Position numbers and translations under genes: made by a program
In this document: one piece after another, positions 9,104-17,840 of the stretch
Numbering within the stretch: position 1 is the first letter of the stretch
How the letters are laid out: every line of letters begins with the position of its first letter
Source of the DNA: Cupriavidus taiwanensis LMG 19424
Lineage (GTDB): Bacteria; Pseudomonadota; Gammaproteobacteria; Burkholderiales; Burkholderiaceae
Reading direction: 5' to 3'
DNA: 64,000 nt
NCBI RefSeq assembly: GCF_000069785.1
Contig: NC_010530.1
Location: 676,001-740,000 of the forward strand
The notes under the pieces: model-generated
What the model was told of the DNA's origin: nothing
Seen by the model: only the letters and a program-made list of their open reading frames with translations
Database searches by the model: none

Positions 9104-10444
9104 TCAGTCCTTGTTGGTGGCAGTGCCGGTGCCGGAGGCGGCAATGGCCGGCGGCGGGCAGGACGGGTCGAGGCAGCCGCCCGGGCGGAACGGGTTCCAG
9201 CGCGCGGCGGCCAGCACCGCCCACGCGGTGGCGCCCAGGTGCGGCAGGTGGAAGTAGTGGAAGTCCTCCGTGGTGGAAGTGGGACCGATCGACAGCCCCG
9301 TGCTGACGCGCGCCTGCGGCGTGGCGTAGAGCATGCCGGACGGCGCGCGCTGCGCGCGCAGCAGCGCCCACAGCGGCGCGGCCTGCTGCGCCTGGCCGGC
9401 GGCCTGCAGCACCAGCGCAGCCTGCCCGGTGCCTTCGGTCCAGATGCCGTCGGGGTTGCCCTTGAACCCGTAGCCGGCGCCGGCGCGGTGCTTCGCCTCG
9501 ACCCACGCCAGGTTGCGGCGCCAGTCCTGCGGCGGATCGGGGAAGGCGATCAGCGGCCACAGCACCGCGTCCAGCGCCGACGGGCCGGCATTGGGCGCGC
9601 GCCCGTCGTCGTGCGTGCCGATGATGAAGCGGCCCTCGCGCGGCTGCCACATGGCGCTAACAAAGCCGCGCGAGCGCGCAGCGCCGTCGCGCCAGCGCGG
9701 ATCGTTGCGCAGGCTGGCCAGCCAGCTGAAAGCCGCATAGGTGTCGACGTTGTGCTCGGTGGACTTCCAGCCCTGGCGGATCTGCTTGGGCTCATGGCCG
9801 AAGAAGCCGCCGATATAGCCGGCCGGCGCGGCGGGGTCTGGCACGGTGGCATGCACCCAGCCCATCAGCGCCGCGGCGCCGTCGAGATAGCGCGCGTCGC
9901 GCGTGGCGTCATGCACGGCCAGCAGCAGCAGCGCGGCCCAGGCCACGTTGCCGGTGGCGGTGCCGGCCTGGTAGGCGTCTTCGAACCAGCGCTTGCTGGG
10001 TTCGTCCCACCAGCCGGGCAGCGGCACCGGGCCTGCCGGCAGCGGGCCGGCGCGATAAGCGTTGCGCAGGCGCGCGTCGCGGAAGTGGCGGTCCTGGCGG
10101 GTGGCCTGCAGCACGGCATCGGCGATGCGCCGGGCTTCGGCGGGCCGCTTGCATGCGACCAGCGCGATGCCGGCCAGCGCGTTGTCGTAGACGAAGGCGG
10201 CATTGCGCAGCGCGGGCGCCAGCGGCTCGCCGCCCGGCGCAGGCTCGTAGCTGGCGAGGAACAACGGGCCGTTGCCGCCGGCGCGGCTGACTTGCGCGGC
10301 CAGCGCCTGGCAGCCTTCTGACAGCACCGCCTGCTGCGCGGGATCGGCGGCGCGGGCCGCGCCTGGCGCCAGCGCCAGCAGGGCGGGAAGCAGCGCGCCG
10401 GCGATCAGGCGGGGTAGGCGTGCGGTCGGGATCGGCAATCGCAT
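9104..10444 (-). CDS. Periplasmic (alpha/alpha)-toroid protein, glycoside-hydrolase-like
   Basis: The 446-residue protein has a clear signal peptide ending ALAPGAARAAD. The mature part is rich in repeated helices with many Trp, Tyr, Asp and Glu residues (AFVYDNALAGIAL, GWWDEPSKRWFEDAYQAGTATGNVAWAAL, STEHNVDTYAAFSWLA, DGIWTEGTGQAALVL), the look of a six-hairpin glycosidase or epimerase toroid. I cannot name the family with certainty. It lies between the HlyD-like and synthase genes with gaps of 23 and 2 bp, so it almost surely acts on the polysaccharide in the periplasm, as BcsZ or AlgL do in other synthase systems. The C-terminus ends in a short Pro/Thr-rich tail. Confidence 0.7.
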   Translation of the reverse strand: MRLPIPTARLPRLIAGALLPALLALAPGAARAADPAQQAVLSEGCQALAAQVSRAGGNGPLFLASYEPAPGGEPLAPALRNAAFVYDNALAGIALVACKRPAEARRIADAVLQATRQDRHFRDARLRNAYRAGPLPAGPVPLPGWWDEPSKRWFEDAYQAGTATGNVAWAALLLLAVHDATRDARYLDGAAALMGWVHATVPDPAAPAGYIGGFFGHEPKQIRQGWKSTEHNVDTYAAFSWLASLRNDPRWRDGAARSRGFVSAMWQPREGRFIIGTHDDGRAPNAGPSALDAVLWPLIAFPDPPQDWRRNLAWVEAKHRAGAGYGFKGNPDGIWTEGTGQAALVLQAAGQAQQAAPLWALLRAQRAPSGMLYATPQARVSTGLSIGPTSTTEDFHYFHLPHLGATAWAVLAAARWNPFRPGGCLDPSCPPPAIAASGTGTATNKD

Positions 10445-10467
10445 CCGGCTCTCCTTTGCGCGGGCGA

Positions 10468-11877
10468 CTACAGCGAGGCCCGCAACTGGCCCAGCCAGCT
10501 CTGATTCAACGTGACGCGGGCCCAGCGGCCCATGCCGCAGTGTCCGGACTGCGCCGCCGCCGCCGGCCCTGCCGCCGCGGCCGTGCCCGCGGTGCCGGGC
10601 GTGGCTGCGCTGCCGGACGCCGCGCTAGCCTTCGCCGGCAGGTTGCCCAGCGGGCGGTCGAGCTTGGCGATCACGTAGATCTCGTTCTTCTCGATCGGCG
10701 GGAACGGCACGAAGTAGCGCGCCTGGTCGCCGTCCGGCGCGCGCGGCAGCACCTCGGCCACCGATGCCGGCAGCGCCGTGGGCACGCCGTCGACCTGCAC
10801 GTTCAGGCGCGCACCCGGCAGCAGGTTGTCGCTGAGGCTGCGCGGGAATACCGCGACCACGCGCGTCTGCGCGCAATTGCTGGCACGCGCCAGCGTGGCG
10901 CCGGCGGCAACGCGCATGCCCGGCTGCGCGATCAGGTCTTCGATGGTGCCGGGCTCGGGCGAGCGGATTTCCAGGTTCGAGAGCCGATCGATGCGTTCCT
11001 GCTCGGTCGCGATCATTTCGTCGACGGACTTGCCGTAGGCTTCGAGCTGCTCCAGCTCCGCCGTCAGCTGTGCTGCTTCCGCGCCCAGCACCTGGCGACG
11101 CTGCGCGAGCGTGGCGCTGGGGCCGTCGGTGGACGACGCATAGACCTTGTTGCGCGACGCCTGGCTCTCGCCGATGGCATTGTCCAGCTCTGCCTTGGCC
11201 GCGGCCTTGGCGTTGGACAGCATCGACAGCTGGTAGCGCGAGGCATTGGTGTAGGCCTCGCTGACCGCGCCGGCCCACTGCATGCTCTGGTTGCGGTTGA
11301 CCACTTCCTGCTGCTGGTCTTCCTGGGCCTTGGCCGATGCCAGGCGCGCTTCCAGTGCCCGCACGCGCGCGGCGTGTTCGCGTTGCGCGGCGCTGTTGTA
11401 GCGTTGCAGGTCTTGCTCGGTGGCTGCCATCAGGCGGCGGTTGCTTTCCAGCCGCGCCTTGGCCGAATCATAGCGCTGCTGGTTGTCGAGCTTCTTGCCG
11501 GTCAGGTCGACCAGCAGCGAACGGTCGATGTTGGGGTTCTGCACCACCATCAACGCCTGGTTGGCCGTGAACGGCTGGCCCGCGGCCACCATCTGCTTCA
11601 TCACCACGCCTTCCACCGGCGACGTCACCAGGCTGACGGGACTGTTCACCACCGCGCGTTCCGACGAGCGCGTAAACACATTTGGAAACATGATCGTCAG
11701 CACGGCCCAGACGATGAACAGCACCACGCCGTAGCCCGCCATGCGCGGCACGATGTGCCACAGCGGCACGGCGACGGGCTGCGGGCGCTGCACCAGGCCG
11801 TCGCCCTGGGGTTGGCGCAGCGGGGCAGGTGTCAGGGAATGGGGGCGCGGCGGCGGGTTGTTGCGCTGGTCGGCCAT
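10468..11877 (-). CDS. HlyD-family membrane-fusion protein of the polysaccharide operon
   Basis: The 469-residue protein has a proline-rich cytosolic N-terminus, one membrane helix (about residues 45-65, GYGVVLFIVWAVLTIMF), a split biotinyl-lipoyl domain (SPVEGVVMKQMVAAGQPF and then RSPEPGTIEDLIAQPGMRV), a long coiled coil between the halves, and a beta-barrel domain. The C-terminus is Ala/Gly/Pro-rich. This is the layout of HlyD/EmrA and also of Alg44 and BgsB, the periplasmic partners of GT2 synthases. The ATG at 11877 is chosen because CCGGAG lies 8-9 bp upstream, while a TTG further out has none. It is the first gene of the operon that continues into the hydrolase-like, synthase and outer-membrane genes. 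Confidence 0.85.
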   Translation of the reverse strand: MADQRNNPPPRPHSLTPAPLRQPQGDGLVQRPQPVAVPLWHIVPRMAGYGVVLFIVWAVLTIMFPNVFTRSSERAVVNSPVSLVTSPVEGVVMKQMVAAGQPFTANQALMVVQNPNIDRSLLVDLTGKKLDNQQRYDSAKARLESNRRLMAATEQDLQRYNSAAQREHAARVRALEARLASAKAQEDQQQEVVNRNQSMQWAGAVSEAYTNASRYQLSMLSNAKAAAKAELDNAIGESQASRNKVYASSTDGPSATLAQRRQVLGAEAAQLTAELEQLEAYGKSVDEMIATEQERIDRLSNLEIRSPEPGTIEDLIAQPGMRVAAGATLARASNCAQTRVVAVFPRSLSDNLLPGARLNVQVDGVPTALPASVAEVLPRAPDGDQARYFVPFPPIEKNEIYVIAKLDRPLGNLPAKASAASGSAATPGTAGTAAAAGPAAAAQSGHCGMGRWARVTLNQSWLGQLRASL

Positions 11878-12322
11878 GGTGTTGTTCTCCGGCAAGCAAA
11901 GTCAAAAAGCATTCCCGCCGGCATCCGGCGCATGGATGCCGGGCGAGCGTATCCGTCAGGCAAGCGAATGGCTTCGCGCAAGGGCTGTCGCGCGTTGCCC
12001 GGCTTGCAAGTCCCCAATTCAGCTTGTTGTCTGCAGCACGCGCGATGTGGCTGGGCCGTATCGGCGCACTTTTGCAATCGGACCGACATACCGCATGCAG
12101 CGGCGTGCAGCCCGTGGAATTGCCCGGCTCTATCCAGGCAGAGTTGAACAATGGCCAGTCGATGGCCAAGACATGGCAGCCCGCTGAAGCAAAGATTCAC
12201 GCACTCAGGCCGCCGCAGGTGAGTTAAGGCTAGTCAGTTGCCCCTTCGCGTGCTGTAAGAATGTGTAAGAGGAGGCTGTAGCACTGCTTAATGCGGCATG
12301 ATGGAAGCGCCACGCAGCAACG
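11878..12322. other. 445-bp non-coding gap upstream of the polysaccharide operon
   Basis: No convincing gene is present. Several short frames on both strands lack ribosome sites and known motifs. The stretch lies between the MFS gene end and the HlyD-like start, so it should hold the promoter of the polysaccharide operon, but I could not pick out a clear -35/-10 or -24/-12 pair on the minus strand. Confidence 0.5.
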
Positions 12323-13789
12323 CTATTCGTCGCTGCCGAGCGGCGGCGCGATATGCTCCAGCGGGCGGCGTTCGGCATCGATGCCAAAGCGCAGCGCCAG
12401 CAGCCCGGCGATGATCACCAGCGCCGCGCCGAAGCCGTAGCCCGCCGCCACCGCTTCGCGGCTGCCGCTCTCGATCAACGCGCCCAGCAGCAGCGGCGCG
12501 ACGAAGCCGCCGGTGCCGGTGCCCACGGCGTAGAAGACCGAGATCGCCAGCGCGCGCATTTCCAGCGGAAATACCTCGCTTGCCGTGAGGTAGGCGGAAC
12601 TGGCCGCGGCGGAGGCGAGAAAGAACACGGCGGACCAGCACAGCGCCTGCGTGCGCGCGTCGAGCCAGCCCTGCACGAAGGCCCAGCCCGTCAGGGCAAG
12701 GCCGATGCCGGACAGCACATAGGTGGCGGCGATCATGCGCCGGCGACCGACGTGGTCGAACAGCGGGCCGAGCAACAGCGGGCCGAGCGCGTTGCCGAGT
12801 GCGAACGGAAAGATGTACAGCGCCACGCGCGCTTCCGGCACGCCGTAAAAGCGCGACAGCACCAGCGCATAGGTAAAGAAGATCGCGTTGTAGAAGAAGG
12901 CCTGCGCCACCATCAGCGCCAGCGTGATCACGCTGCGCTGGCGAAAGCGCCGCAGCAGCAGGCGCATGACCTCGCCCACGCCGGGTGCGGCGCGGCGGCG
13001 CATTGCCACCGCCGCGCAATCGGGCGATACCGGCGGCAGCGGCCCATGGGTGGCACGTATTTCGGTTTCGATCGCGGCGATGATGCGCTCGGCCTCGTCC
13101 AGCCGGCCATGCGTGGCAAGCCAGCGCGGACTCTCCGGCACATGCCGCCGCACCAGCACGATCGCTATCGCCAGCACCGCGCCGAGCGCGAAGCAGGCGC
13201 GCCAGCCCCACACCGGGCCGAATACGCGCGCATCCAGCAGCACCAGGCTGAGCCCGGCACCGAGTGCCGCGCCCAGCCAGAAGCTGCCGTTGATGGCAAG
13301 ATTGACACGCCCCCTTACGCGTGCCGGGATTAGTTCGTCGATGGCCGAATTGATGGCGGCATACTCGCCGCCGATGCCCAGGCCGGTGCAGAAGCGGCAG
13401 GCGGCAAAGACGGCGAAGTCGGGCGCGAACGCTGTCGCCAGCGTGGCCACCATGTACACGGCGAGCGTGGCGAGGAACAGGCGCTTGCGCCCCATCCGGT
13501 CCGCCATGCGACCGAACACCAGCGCCCCCAGCACGGCGCCCGCGATGTAGAGCGAGCCCGACCAACCCACCTCGGTCGCGCTCAGCCCCAGCGTATCGGG
13601 CCGCTCCAGCACCGCCCCGACCGAACCGACCAGCGTGACCTCCAGGCCATCGAGCACCCACGCCACGCCCAGCGCGATCGCCACACGCCAGTGCCAGCGC
13701 GACCACGGCAGGCGGTCAAGCCGCCCGGGAATGTCGGTGCGGAAGGTGGTGTCCGGAGGCGGGCTGGCGAGGGCGGTATCGGTTGGCAT
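12323..13789 (-). CDS. Major facilitator superfamily transporter (AAHS/sugar-porter type)
   Basis: The 488-residue protein has twelve membrane segments. The MFS signature GRMADRMGRKRLFL sits between helices 2 and 3, and a long cytosolic loop after helix 6 contains RRHVPESPRWLATHGRLDEA. That loop and the opening WVLDGLEVTLVG resemble the aromatic-acid:H+ and sugar symporters. The substrate is unknown. The ATG at 13789 is preferred to a TTG two codons upstream. It stands alone in its direction, downstream of the TRAP genes with a 45-bp gap, so read-through from that operon is possible. Confidence 0.8.
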   Translation of the reverse strand: MPTDTALASPPPDTTFRTDIPGRLDRLPWSRWHWRVAIALGVAWVLDGLEVTLVGSVGAVLERPDTLGLSATEVGWSGSLYIAGAVLGALVFGRMADRMGRKRLFLATLAVYMVATLATAFAPDFAVFAACRFCTGLGIGGEYAAINSAIDELIPARVRGRVNLAINGSFWLGAALGAGLSLVLLDARVFGPVWGWRACFALGAVLAIAIVLVRRHVPESPRWLATHGRLDEAERIIAAIETEIRATHGPLPPVSPDCAAVAMRRRAAPGVGEVMRLLLRRFRQRSVITLALMVAQAFFYNAIFFTYALVLSRFYGVPEARVALYIFPFALGNALGPLLLGPLFDHVGRRRMIAATYVLSGIGLALTGWAFVQGWLDARTQALCWSAVFFLASAAASSAYLTASEVFPLEMRALAISVFYAVGTGTGGFVAPLLLGALIESGSREAVAAGYGFGAALVIIAGLLALRFGIDAERRPLEHIAPPLGSDE

Positions 13790-13834
13790 TGCCAACCAGT
13801 ATAGGAAACGGGGGCCGCGGCACGGCCGCGGCGC

Positions 13835-15763
13835 TCAGCGGTACAGCACGGTCGGCAGCCAGAGGCCGATTCCGGGGAAGACGTAGAGCAGCACCAGTGC
13901 AATCAGCTGGATGCCCATGAACGGCAGCATGCCGAGGAAAATCTGGTTCAGCGTGACATGGGGCGGCGCCACGCCCTTCAGGTAGAACGCGGCCATCGCC
14001 ACCGGCGGCGACAGGAAGGCGGTCTGCAGGTTCAGCGCCACCAGCAGCCCGAAGAACAGCGGATCGATGCCGAAGTTGTCCAGCAGCGGGATAAAGATCG
14101 GCATGAAGATGATGATGATCTCGGTCCATTCCAGCGGCCAGCCCAGCAGGAAGATGATGATCTGCGCCAGGATCATGAACTGCACCGGCGACAGGTCCAA
14201 CGACAGCACCCATTGCTCGACCAGCGCCTGCCCGCCCAGCAGCGCGAACGCGGCCGAGAAGATCGACGAGCCCACGAACAGCCAGCACACCATGGCGCTG
14301 GTCTTGGCGGTCAGCAGCACCGATTCCTTGAGCACGCCAAAGGTCAGCTGGCGGTAGGCGGCGGCCAGCAGCGCGCCGCCGAGCGAGCCGACCGCGGCGG
14401 CCTCGGTGGGCGTGGCCAGCCCGAACACGATCGACCCCAGCACCGCCAGGATCAGCAGCGCCAGCGGGAAGAACGACGTCAGCAGCATCTTGAAGATTTC
14501 CACCCGCGCAAAGCTGAAGCGCCAGTAGAAGTACACCAGCACCAGCCCCACCACCGCCAGCGTGATCCAGAACCAGCGCGGTGCCGACACGGTGGCGGCG
14601 GCAGGCGTGGCTGCGGGGCTGGCATCCGCCGCGCCGGCGGCAGGCGTGGCGGGCGCGGACGGTGCGGCAGGCGTGGCCGGTGCCGCGGCGGCCGGCGCTG
14701 CGGCTTCCTCCGACGGCGGCGCAGCCAGGTCGTCGACCGCCGTGCTGCTTTCCTCGGCGCCGCCCAGCGACAGCGGCGATTCGGCGGTGACGCTCGCGGC
14801 CGGCGCCGTGACCGCGCTGTAGATCGTGCCCATCACCAGCGCCGTCACCAGCGCCGGCAGCAGGACGATGCCCAACTGGCGCGCGAACACGGCGCTAGGC
14901 ACCTCGGCATTGCGCGGGCCCTTGAGCGCGCGCATCAGGCCTGCGCCCAGCGCCGGCAGGGCATGGGTGGCACCGCGTGCCTCCAGCGCGCGCGCCACCG
15001 GCGGCAGCGGCACCACGCGTTCGGAAGCTGGCAGCGGCGGCGCCAGTGCGGGCTTGACCTTGGCCAGCAGCACGATGTAGACGATATAGAGTCCGGTCAG
15101 CATCAGGCCGGGGAAGAAAGCCCCGGCATAGAGCTGCACCACCGACACGCCCGCGGTGGCGCCGTAGACGATCAGCAGCACCGAAGGCGGGATCAGGATG
15201 CCCAGGCAGCCGCCCGCGGTCACCGCGCCGGCGGACATCGAAGTGCTGTAGCCCGCGCGCAGCATCGCCGGGAAGGCCAGCAGGCCCATCAGCGTGACCA
15301 CCGCGCCGACGATGCCGGTGGCGGTGGCGAAGATCGCGCAGGTCACCAGCGTGGCCACCGCGAGCGAGCCCGGAATCCACGCCAGCGCCAGGTGCAGGCT
15401 GCGGAACAGCTTCTCGATCAGGTTCGAGCGCTCGACCAGGTAGCCCATGAACACGAACAGCGGGATCGAGATCAGGACATCGTTGGTCATGACCGCATAG
15501 GCCCGCTGCACCATCAGGTCCAGCGTCTGCTGCACCGCGATCTCGGGATTGGCGTGGCGGTAAGCCAGCCAGGAAAACAGCACGCCCATGCCCATCAGCG
15601 TGAAGGCGGTGGGAAAGCCCAGCATGATCGCCACCACGATCAGCGCGAGCATCAGCAGGCCCAGGTGCCCGTTGGTCCAGTCCGCCGGGGCCGGCATGAA
15701 CCAGGCCACGGCGCCAACGATCAGCACCATCAGCGACACGCCAAACCACAGTTCCTTCCTCAT
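13835..15763 (-). CDS. TRAP transporter large permease (DctM-like) with Ala/Pro linker
   Basis: This is the 642-residue large membrane subunit of a TRAP uptake system. The N-terminal half (MRKELWFGVSL..., FPTAFTLMGMGVLFSW, GGCLGILIPPSVLLIVYG) and the C-terminal half (FGLATPTEAAAVGSLGG, PPVAMAAFYLKG) match DctM. Between them is an inserted region of about 120 residues with two membrane segments and an Ala/Pro/Thr-rich run (~14600-14760), so the protein is about 200 residues longer than a classical DctM (about 430). Similar long forms are known among alpha-keto-acid and TakM-like permeases. It overlaps dctQ by 4 bp (ATGA), so the two are translationally coupled. Confidence 0.88.
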   Translation of the reverse strand: MRKELWFGVSLMVLIVGAVAWFMPAPADWTNGHLGLLMLALIVVAIMLGFPTAFTLMGMGVLFSWLAYRHANPEIAVQQTLDLMVQRAYAVMTNDVLISIPLFVFMGYLVERSNLIEKLFRSLHLALAWIPGSLAVATLVTCAIFATATGIVGAVVTLMGLLAFPAMLRAGYSTSMSAGAVTAGGCLGILIPPSVLLIVYGATAGVSVVQLYAGAFFPGLMLTGLYIVYIVLLAKVKPALAPPLPASERVVPLPPVARALEARGATHALPALGAGLMRALKGPRNAEVPSAVFARQLGIVLLPALVTALVMGTIYSAVTAPAASVTAESPLSLGGAEESSTAVDDLAAPPSEEAAAPAAAAPATPAAPSAPATPAAGAADASPAATPAAATVSAPRWFWITLAVVGLVLVYFYWRFSFARVEIFKMLLTSFFPLALLILAVLGSIVFGLATPTEAAAVGSLGGALLAAAYRQLTFGVLKESVLLTAKTSAMVCWLFVGSSIFSAAFALLGGQALVEQWVLSLDLSPVQFMILAQIIIFLLGWPLEWTEIIIIFMPIFIPLLDNFGIDPLFFGLLVALNLQTAFLSPPVAMAAFYLKGVAPPHVTLNQIFLGMLPFMGIQLIALVLLYVFPGIGLWLPTVLYR

Positions 15764-16389
15764 CGGCCGGCTCCCGGCGGGTTGTCGCGCGGCGGCGCAG
15801 CGTCGGCCAGTTCGGCCGTGGGCGTGCCTTGCACCATCTCCTTGAGCTTGTCGACATCGACTTCCTCGACATCGCCTTCGCGCAGCGGCCAGCTGCCACT
15901 GCGCAGGCACAGGACGCAGCGGATGGTTTCGGCCACGCCCTGCAGCAGCAGCAACGCGCCGGCCACCGGGATGACCGCCTTGAACGGATAGATCGGCGGG
16001 CCGTCGGCGGCAATGGAAGAGTGTTCGTTCTGCGCCAGCGAGACCTCGAAAAAGTCGATGCCGGCCCAGGCCAGCGCGATCACGCCGGGGAAGAAGAACG
16101 CCAGGTACAGCACCAGGTCGATGCCGGCCTGCATCCGCGGCGACAGGAAGCCGTAGAGGATGTCGCCGCGCACGTGGCCGCGCTTGGCCAGCGTGTAGGC
16201 CCCCGCCAGCATGAAGAGCGCGCCGTACAGCATGTTGCTGGCATCGAACACCCAGGCGTGCGGCGTCCCCAGCGCATAGCGCGAGAACACTTCATAGCTG
16301 ATCATCAGCGTGAGCGCGATGATCAGCCACGAGGCGGCCTGGCCGACGAAGGTACTCAGCCAGTCGATGCCCAGCAGCAGGCGTTGCAC
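15760..16389 (-). CDS. TRAP transporter small permease (DctQ-like)
   Basis: The 209-residue protein has four membrane segments (SWLIIALTLMISYEVFSRY..., MLYGALFMLAGAYTLAKRGHVRGDILYG, LVLYLAFFFPGVIALAW, AVIPVAGALLLLQGVAE), as expected of DctQ/YiaM, the partner of the large permease. The RGHVRGD motif between helices 2 and 3 is a family hallmark. A charged 45-residue C-terminal tail is present. Translation starts at a GTG, 17 bp after the binding-protein gene, and the end overlaps dctM. Confidence 0.87.
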   Translation of the reverse strand: MQRLLLGIDWLSTFVGQAASWLIIALTLMISYEVFSRYALGTPHAWVFDASNMLYGALFMLAGAYTLAKRGHVRGDILYGFLSPRMQAGIDLVLYLAFFFPGVIALAWAGIDFFEVSLAQNEHSSIAADGPPIYPFKAVIPVAGALLLLQGVAETIRCVLCLRSGSWPLREGDVEEVDVDKLKEMVQGTPTAELADAAPPRDNPPGAGR

Positions 16390-16406
16390 GGCGCGCGTCC
16401 CGGGGC

Positions 16407-17561
16407 TCAGCCGCGCTTGGAGAAGTAATGGCTGGTGGCCAGCCGGTAGTCGACGTTGGTGTCGTTCTGCCAGCGCGTGGAACGCTGCGCGAAGGCCTTC
16501 ATCGAATCATTGACCTTCTTGAACATGGGGTTCTCTTTCTCCTTGCGCGCCACGATCTCGTCCCAGATCTTCAGTTGCGCCTGCAGTACCGAATTCGGCG
16601 TGGCATAGAACTTCACGCCCTGCTGCTGCAGTGCCTGGTAGTCCTTGGAATAGCGGTCGATGGCCTTCATCGACATGTCGGCCGAGGCCGCTTCCACCGC
16701 ATTGGCGATCAGCGCCTTGAGCTTGGCCGGCAACGCGTCGTAGCGCTTCTTGTTGAACAGGATCTCGAACTGTTCCGAGCACTGGTGGAAGCTGCGCAGC
16801 ATGCAGACCTTGGACACGTCCTGGAAGCCCAGCGCGCGGTCGGAGCTGGCGTTGTTGAATTCCGCCGCATCGAGCAGGCCGCGGTCCATCGCCGGCACGA
16901 TCTCGGCGCCCGGCAGCGCGTTCACCGCGGCGCCCAGGCCGGTGAAGATATCGATCGACAGGCCGACGGTGCGGAACTTCAGGCCCTTGAAATCTTCCGG
17001 CTTGGTAATGGGCTTCTTGAACCAGCCCAGCGGCTGGGTCGGCATCGGGCCGTACAGGAACGACACCACGTCCAGGTTCAGGCTGCGGTAGATTTCCTGC
17101 TGCAGTTCCTTGCCGCCGCCGTACTTGTGCCAGGCCAGCAGCATGTTCGGGTCCATGCCCCAGGCCGGGCCGGAGCCCCACAGCGCCAGCGCCGAGTTCT
17201 TGCCGTACCAGTACGCGATCACGCCATGGCCGCCGTCGAGCGTGCCCTTGCTGACCGCGTCGATCAGGTCGAAGGCCTTGACCACCGCGCCCGCGGGCAA
17301 CAGCTCGATCTTGAGGTCGCCGCCCGACATGTCGTTCACCTTGGTGACGAAGTCGCCGGCGAACTCGTGGAAAATGTCCTTGGTCGGCCAGGTGCTCTGC
17401 CAGCGCATCGTGACCGGCCCCTGCGCCTTGACGATGGCCGGAAAGCCCAAGGCGGCCGTTCCCGCGGCAGCGCCGGCGGCGCCGCCCAGGAAGCCGCGCC
17501 GGGATACGACGCTGTCCCGGCCGCTGTTCCCCCCATCTGATTTCCTCGCCCTGGATGCCAT
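16407..17561 (-). CDS. TRAP substrate-binding protein, TakP-like, Tat-exported
   Basis: This 384-residue periplasmic receptor is of the DctP family. A twin-arginine signal, SRRGFLGGAAGAAAG, precedes the mature start AQGPVTMRWQSTW, which is unusual for DctP proteins but normal for the TakP branch. The TakP-like features are ...WPTKDIFHEFAGDFV, the LPAGAVVKAFDLIDAVSKG region, AYWYGKNSALALWG and DAAEFNNASSDRALGFQDV. TakP of Rhodobacter binds 2-oxo acids as a sodium complex, so a 2-oxo or hydroxy acid is the likely substrate. It is the first gene of the TRAP operon, with an AGGGAGA ribosome site. The 279 bp upstream to the dioxygenase gene show nothing else. Confidence 0.88.
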   Translation of the reverse strand: MASRARKSDGGNSGRDSVVSRRGFLGGAAGAAAGTAALGFPAIVKAQGPVTMRWQSTWPTKDIFHEFAGDFVTKVNDMSGGDLKIELLPAGAVVKAFDLIDAVSKGTLDGGHGVIAYWYGKNSALALWGSGPAWGMDPNMLLAWHKYGGGKELQQEIYRSLNLDVVSFLYGPMPTQPLGWFKKPITKPEDFKGLKFRTVGLSIDIFTGLGAAVNALPGAEIVPAMDRGLLDAAEFNNASSDRALGFQDVSKVCMLRSFHQCSEQFEILFNKKRYDALPAKLKALIANAVEAASADMSMKAIDRYSKDYQALQQQGVKFYATPNSVLQAQLKIWDEIVARKEKENPMFKKVNDSMKAFAQRSTRWQNDTNVDYRLATSHYFSKRG

Positions 17562-17840
17562 GACCGTCTCCCTCTGATGAGTGTGGGACTACCCGCGAGC
17601 GTGCCGGCCATGCGGACCGAAGCCACTCGCCACTGACGCGAACACCGGAAAAGTCGGGAAAAGCTGGAGCATGCGAGGCCAGCGGACGCGCGGCAGGGCC
17701 GCGCAGGGGCGCGGATGCCGGGCAGGTGGCCCGTGATTCCCTTCATGGTAGGAAAGGCACAGGCAACCACAATCTAGGGATTACCCGCGCGGTGTGGGCC
17801 GGCGCACTTTGGGCAGGCGGGTGCTGCGTCTTGCGCCGGC

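Noticed and set aside
4999..9144. A 1,381-codon open frame on the minus strand over the outer-membrane factor and synthase genes
   Set aside because: It is an out-of-frame shadow caused by high GC. Its translation is Arg/Ala-rich without any domain, while the other frames give complete conserved proteins.
11832..12227. Short frames on both strands upstream of the HlyD-like gene
   Set aside because: Both are of biased composition, overlap each other and the HlyD start, and have no motif or ribosome site.
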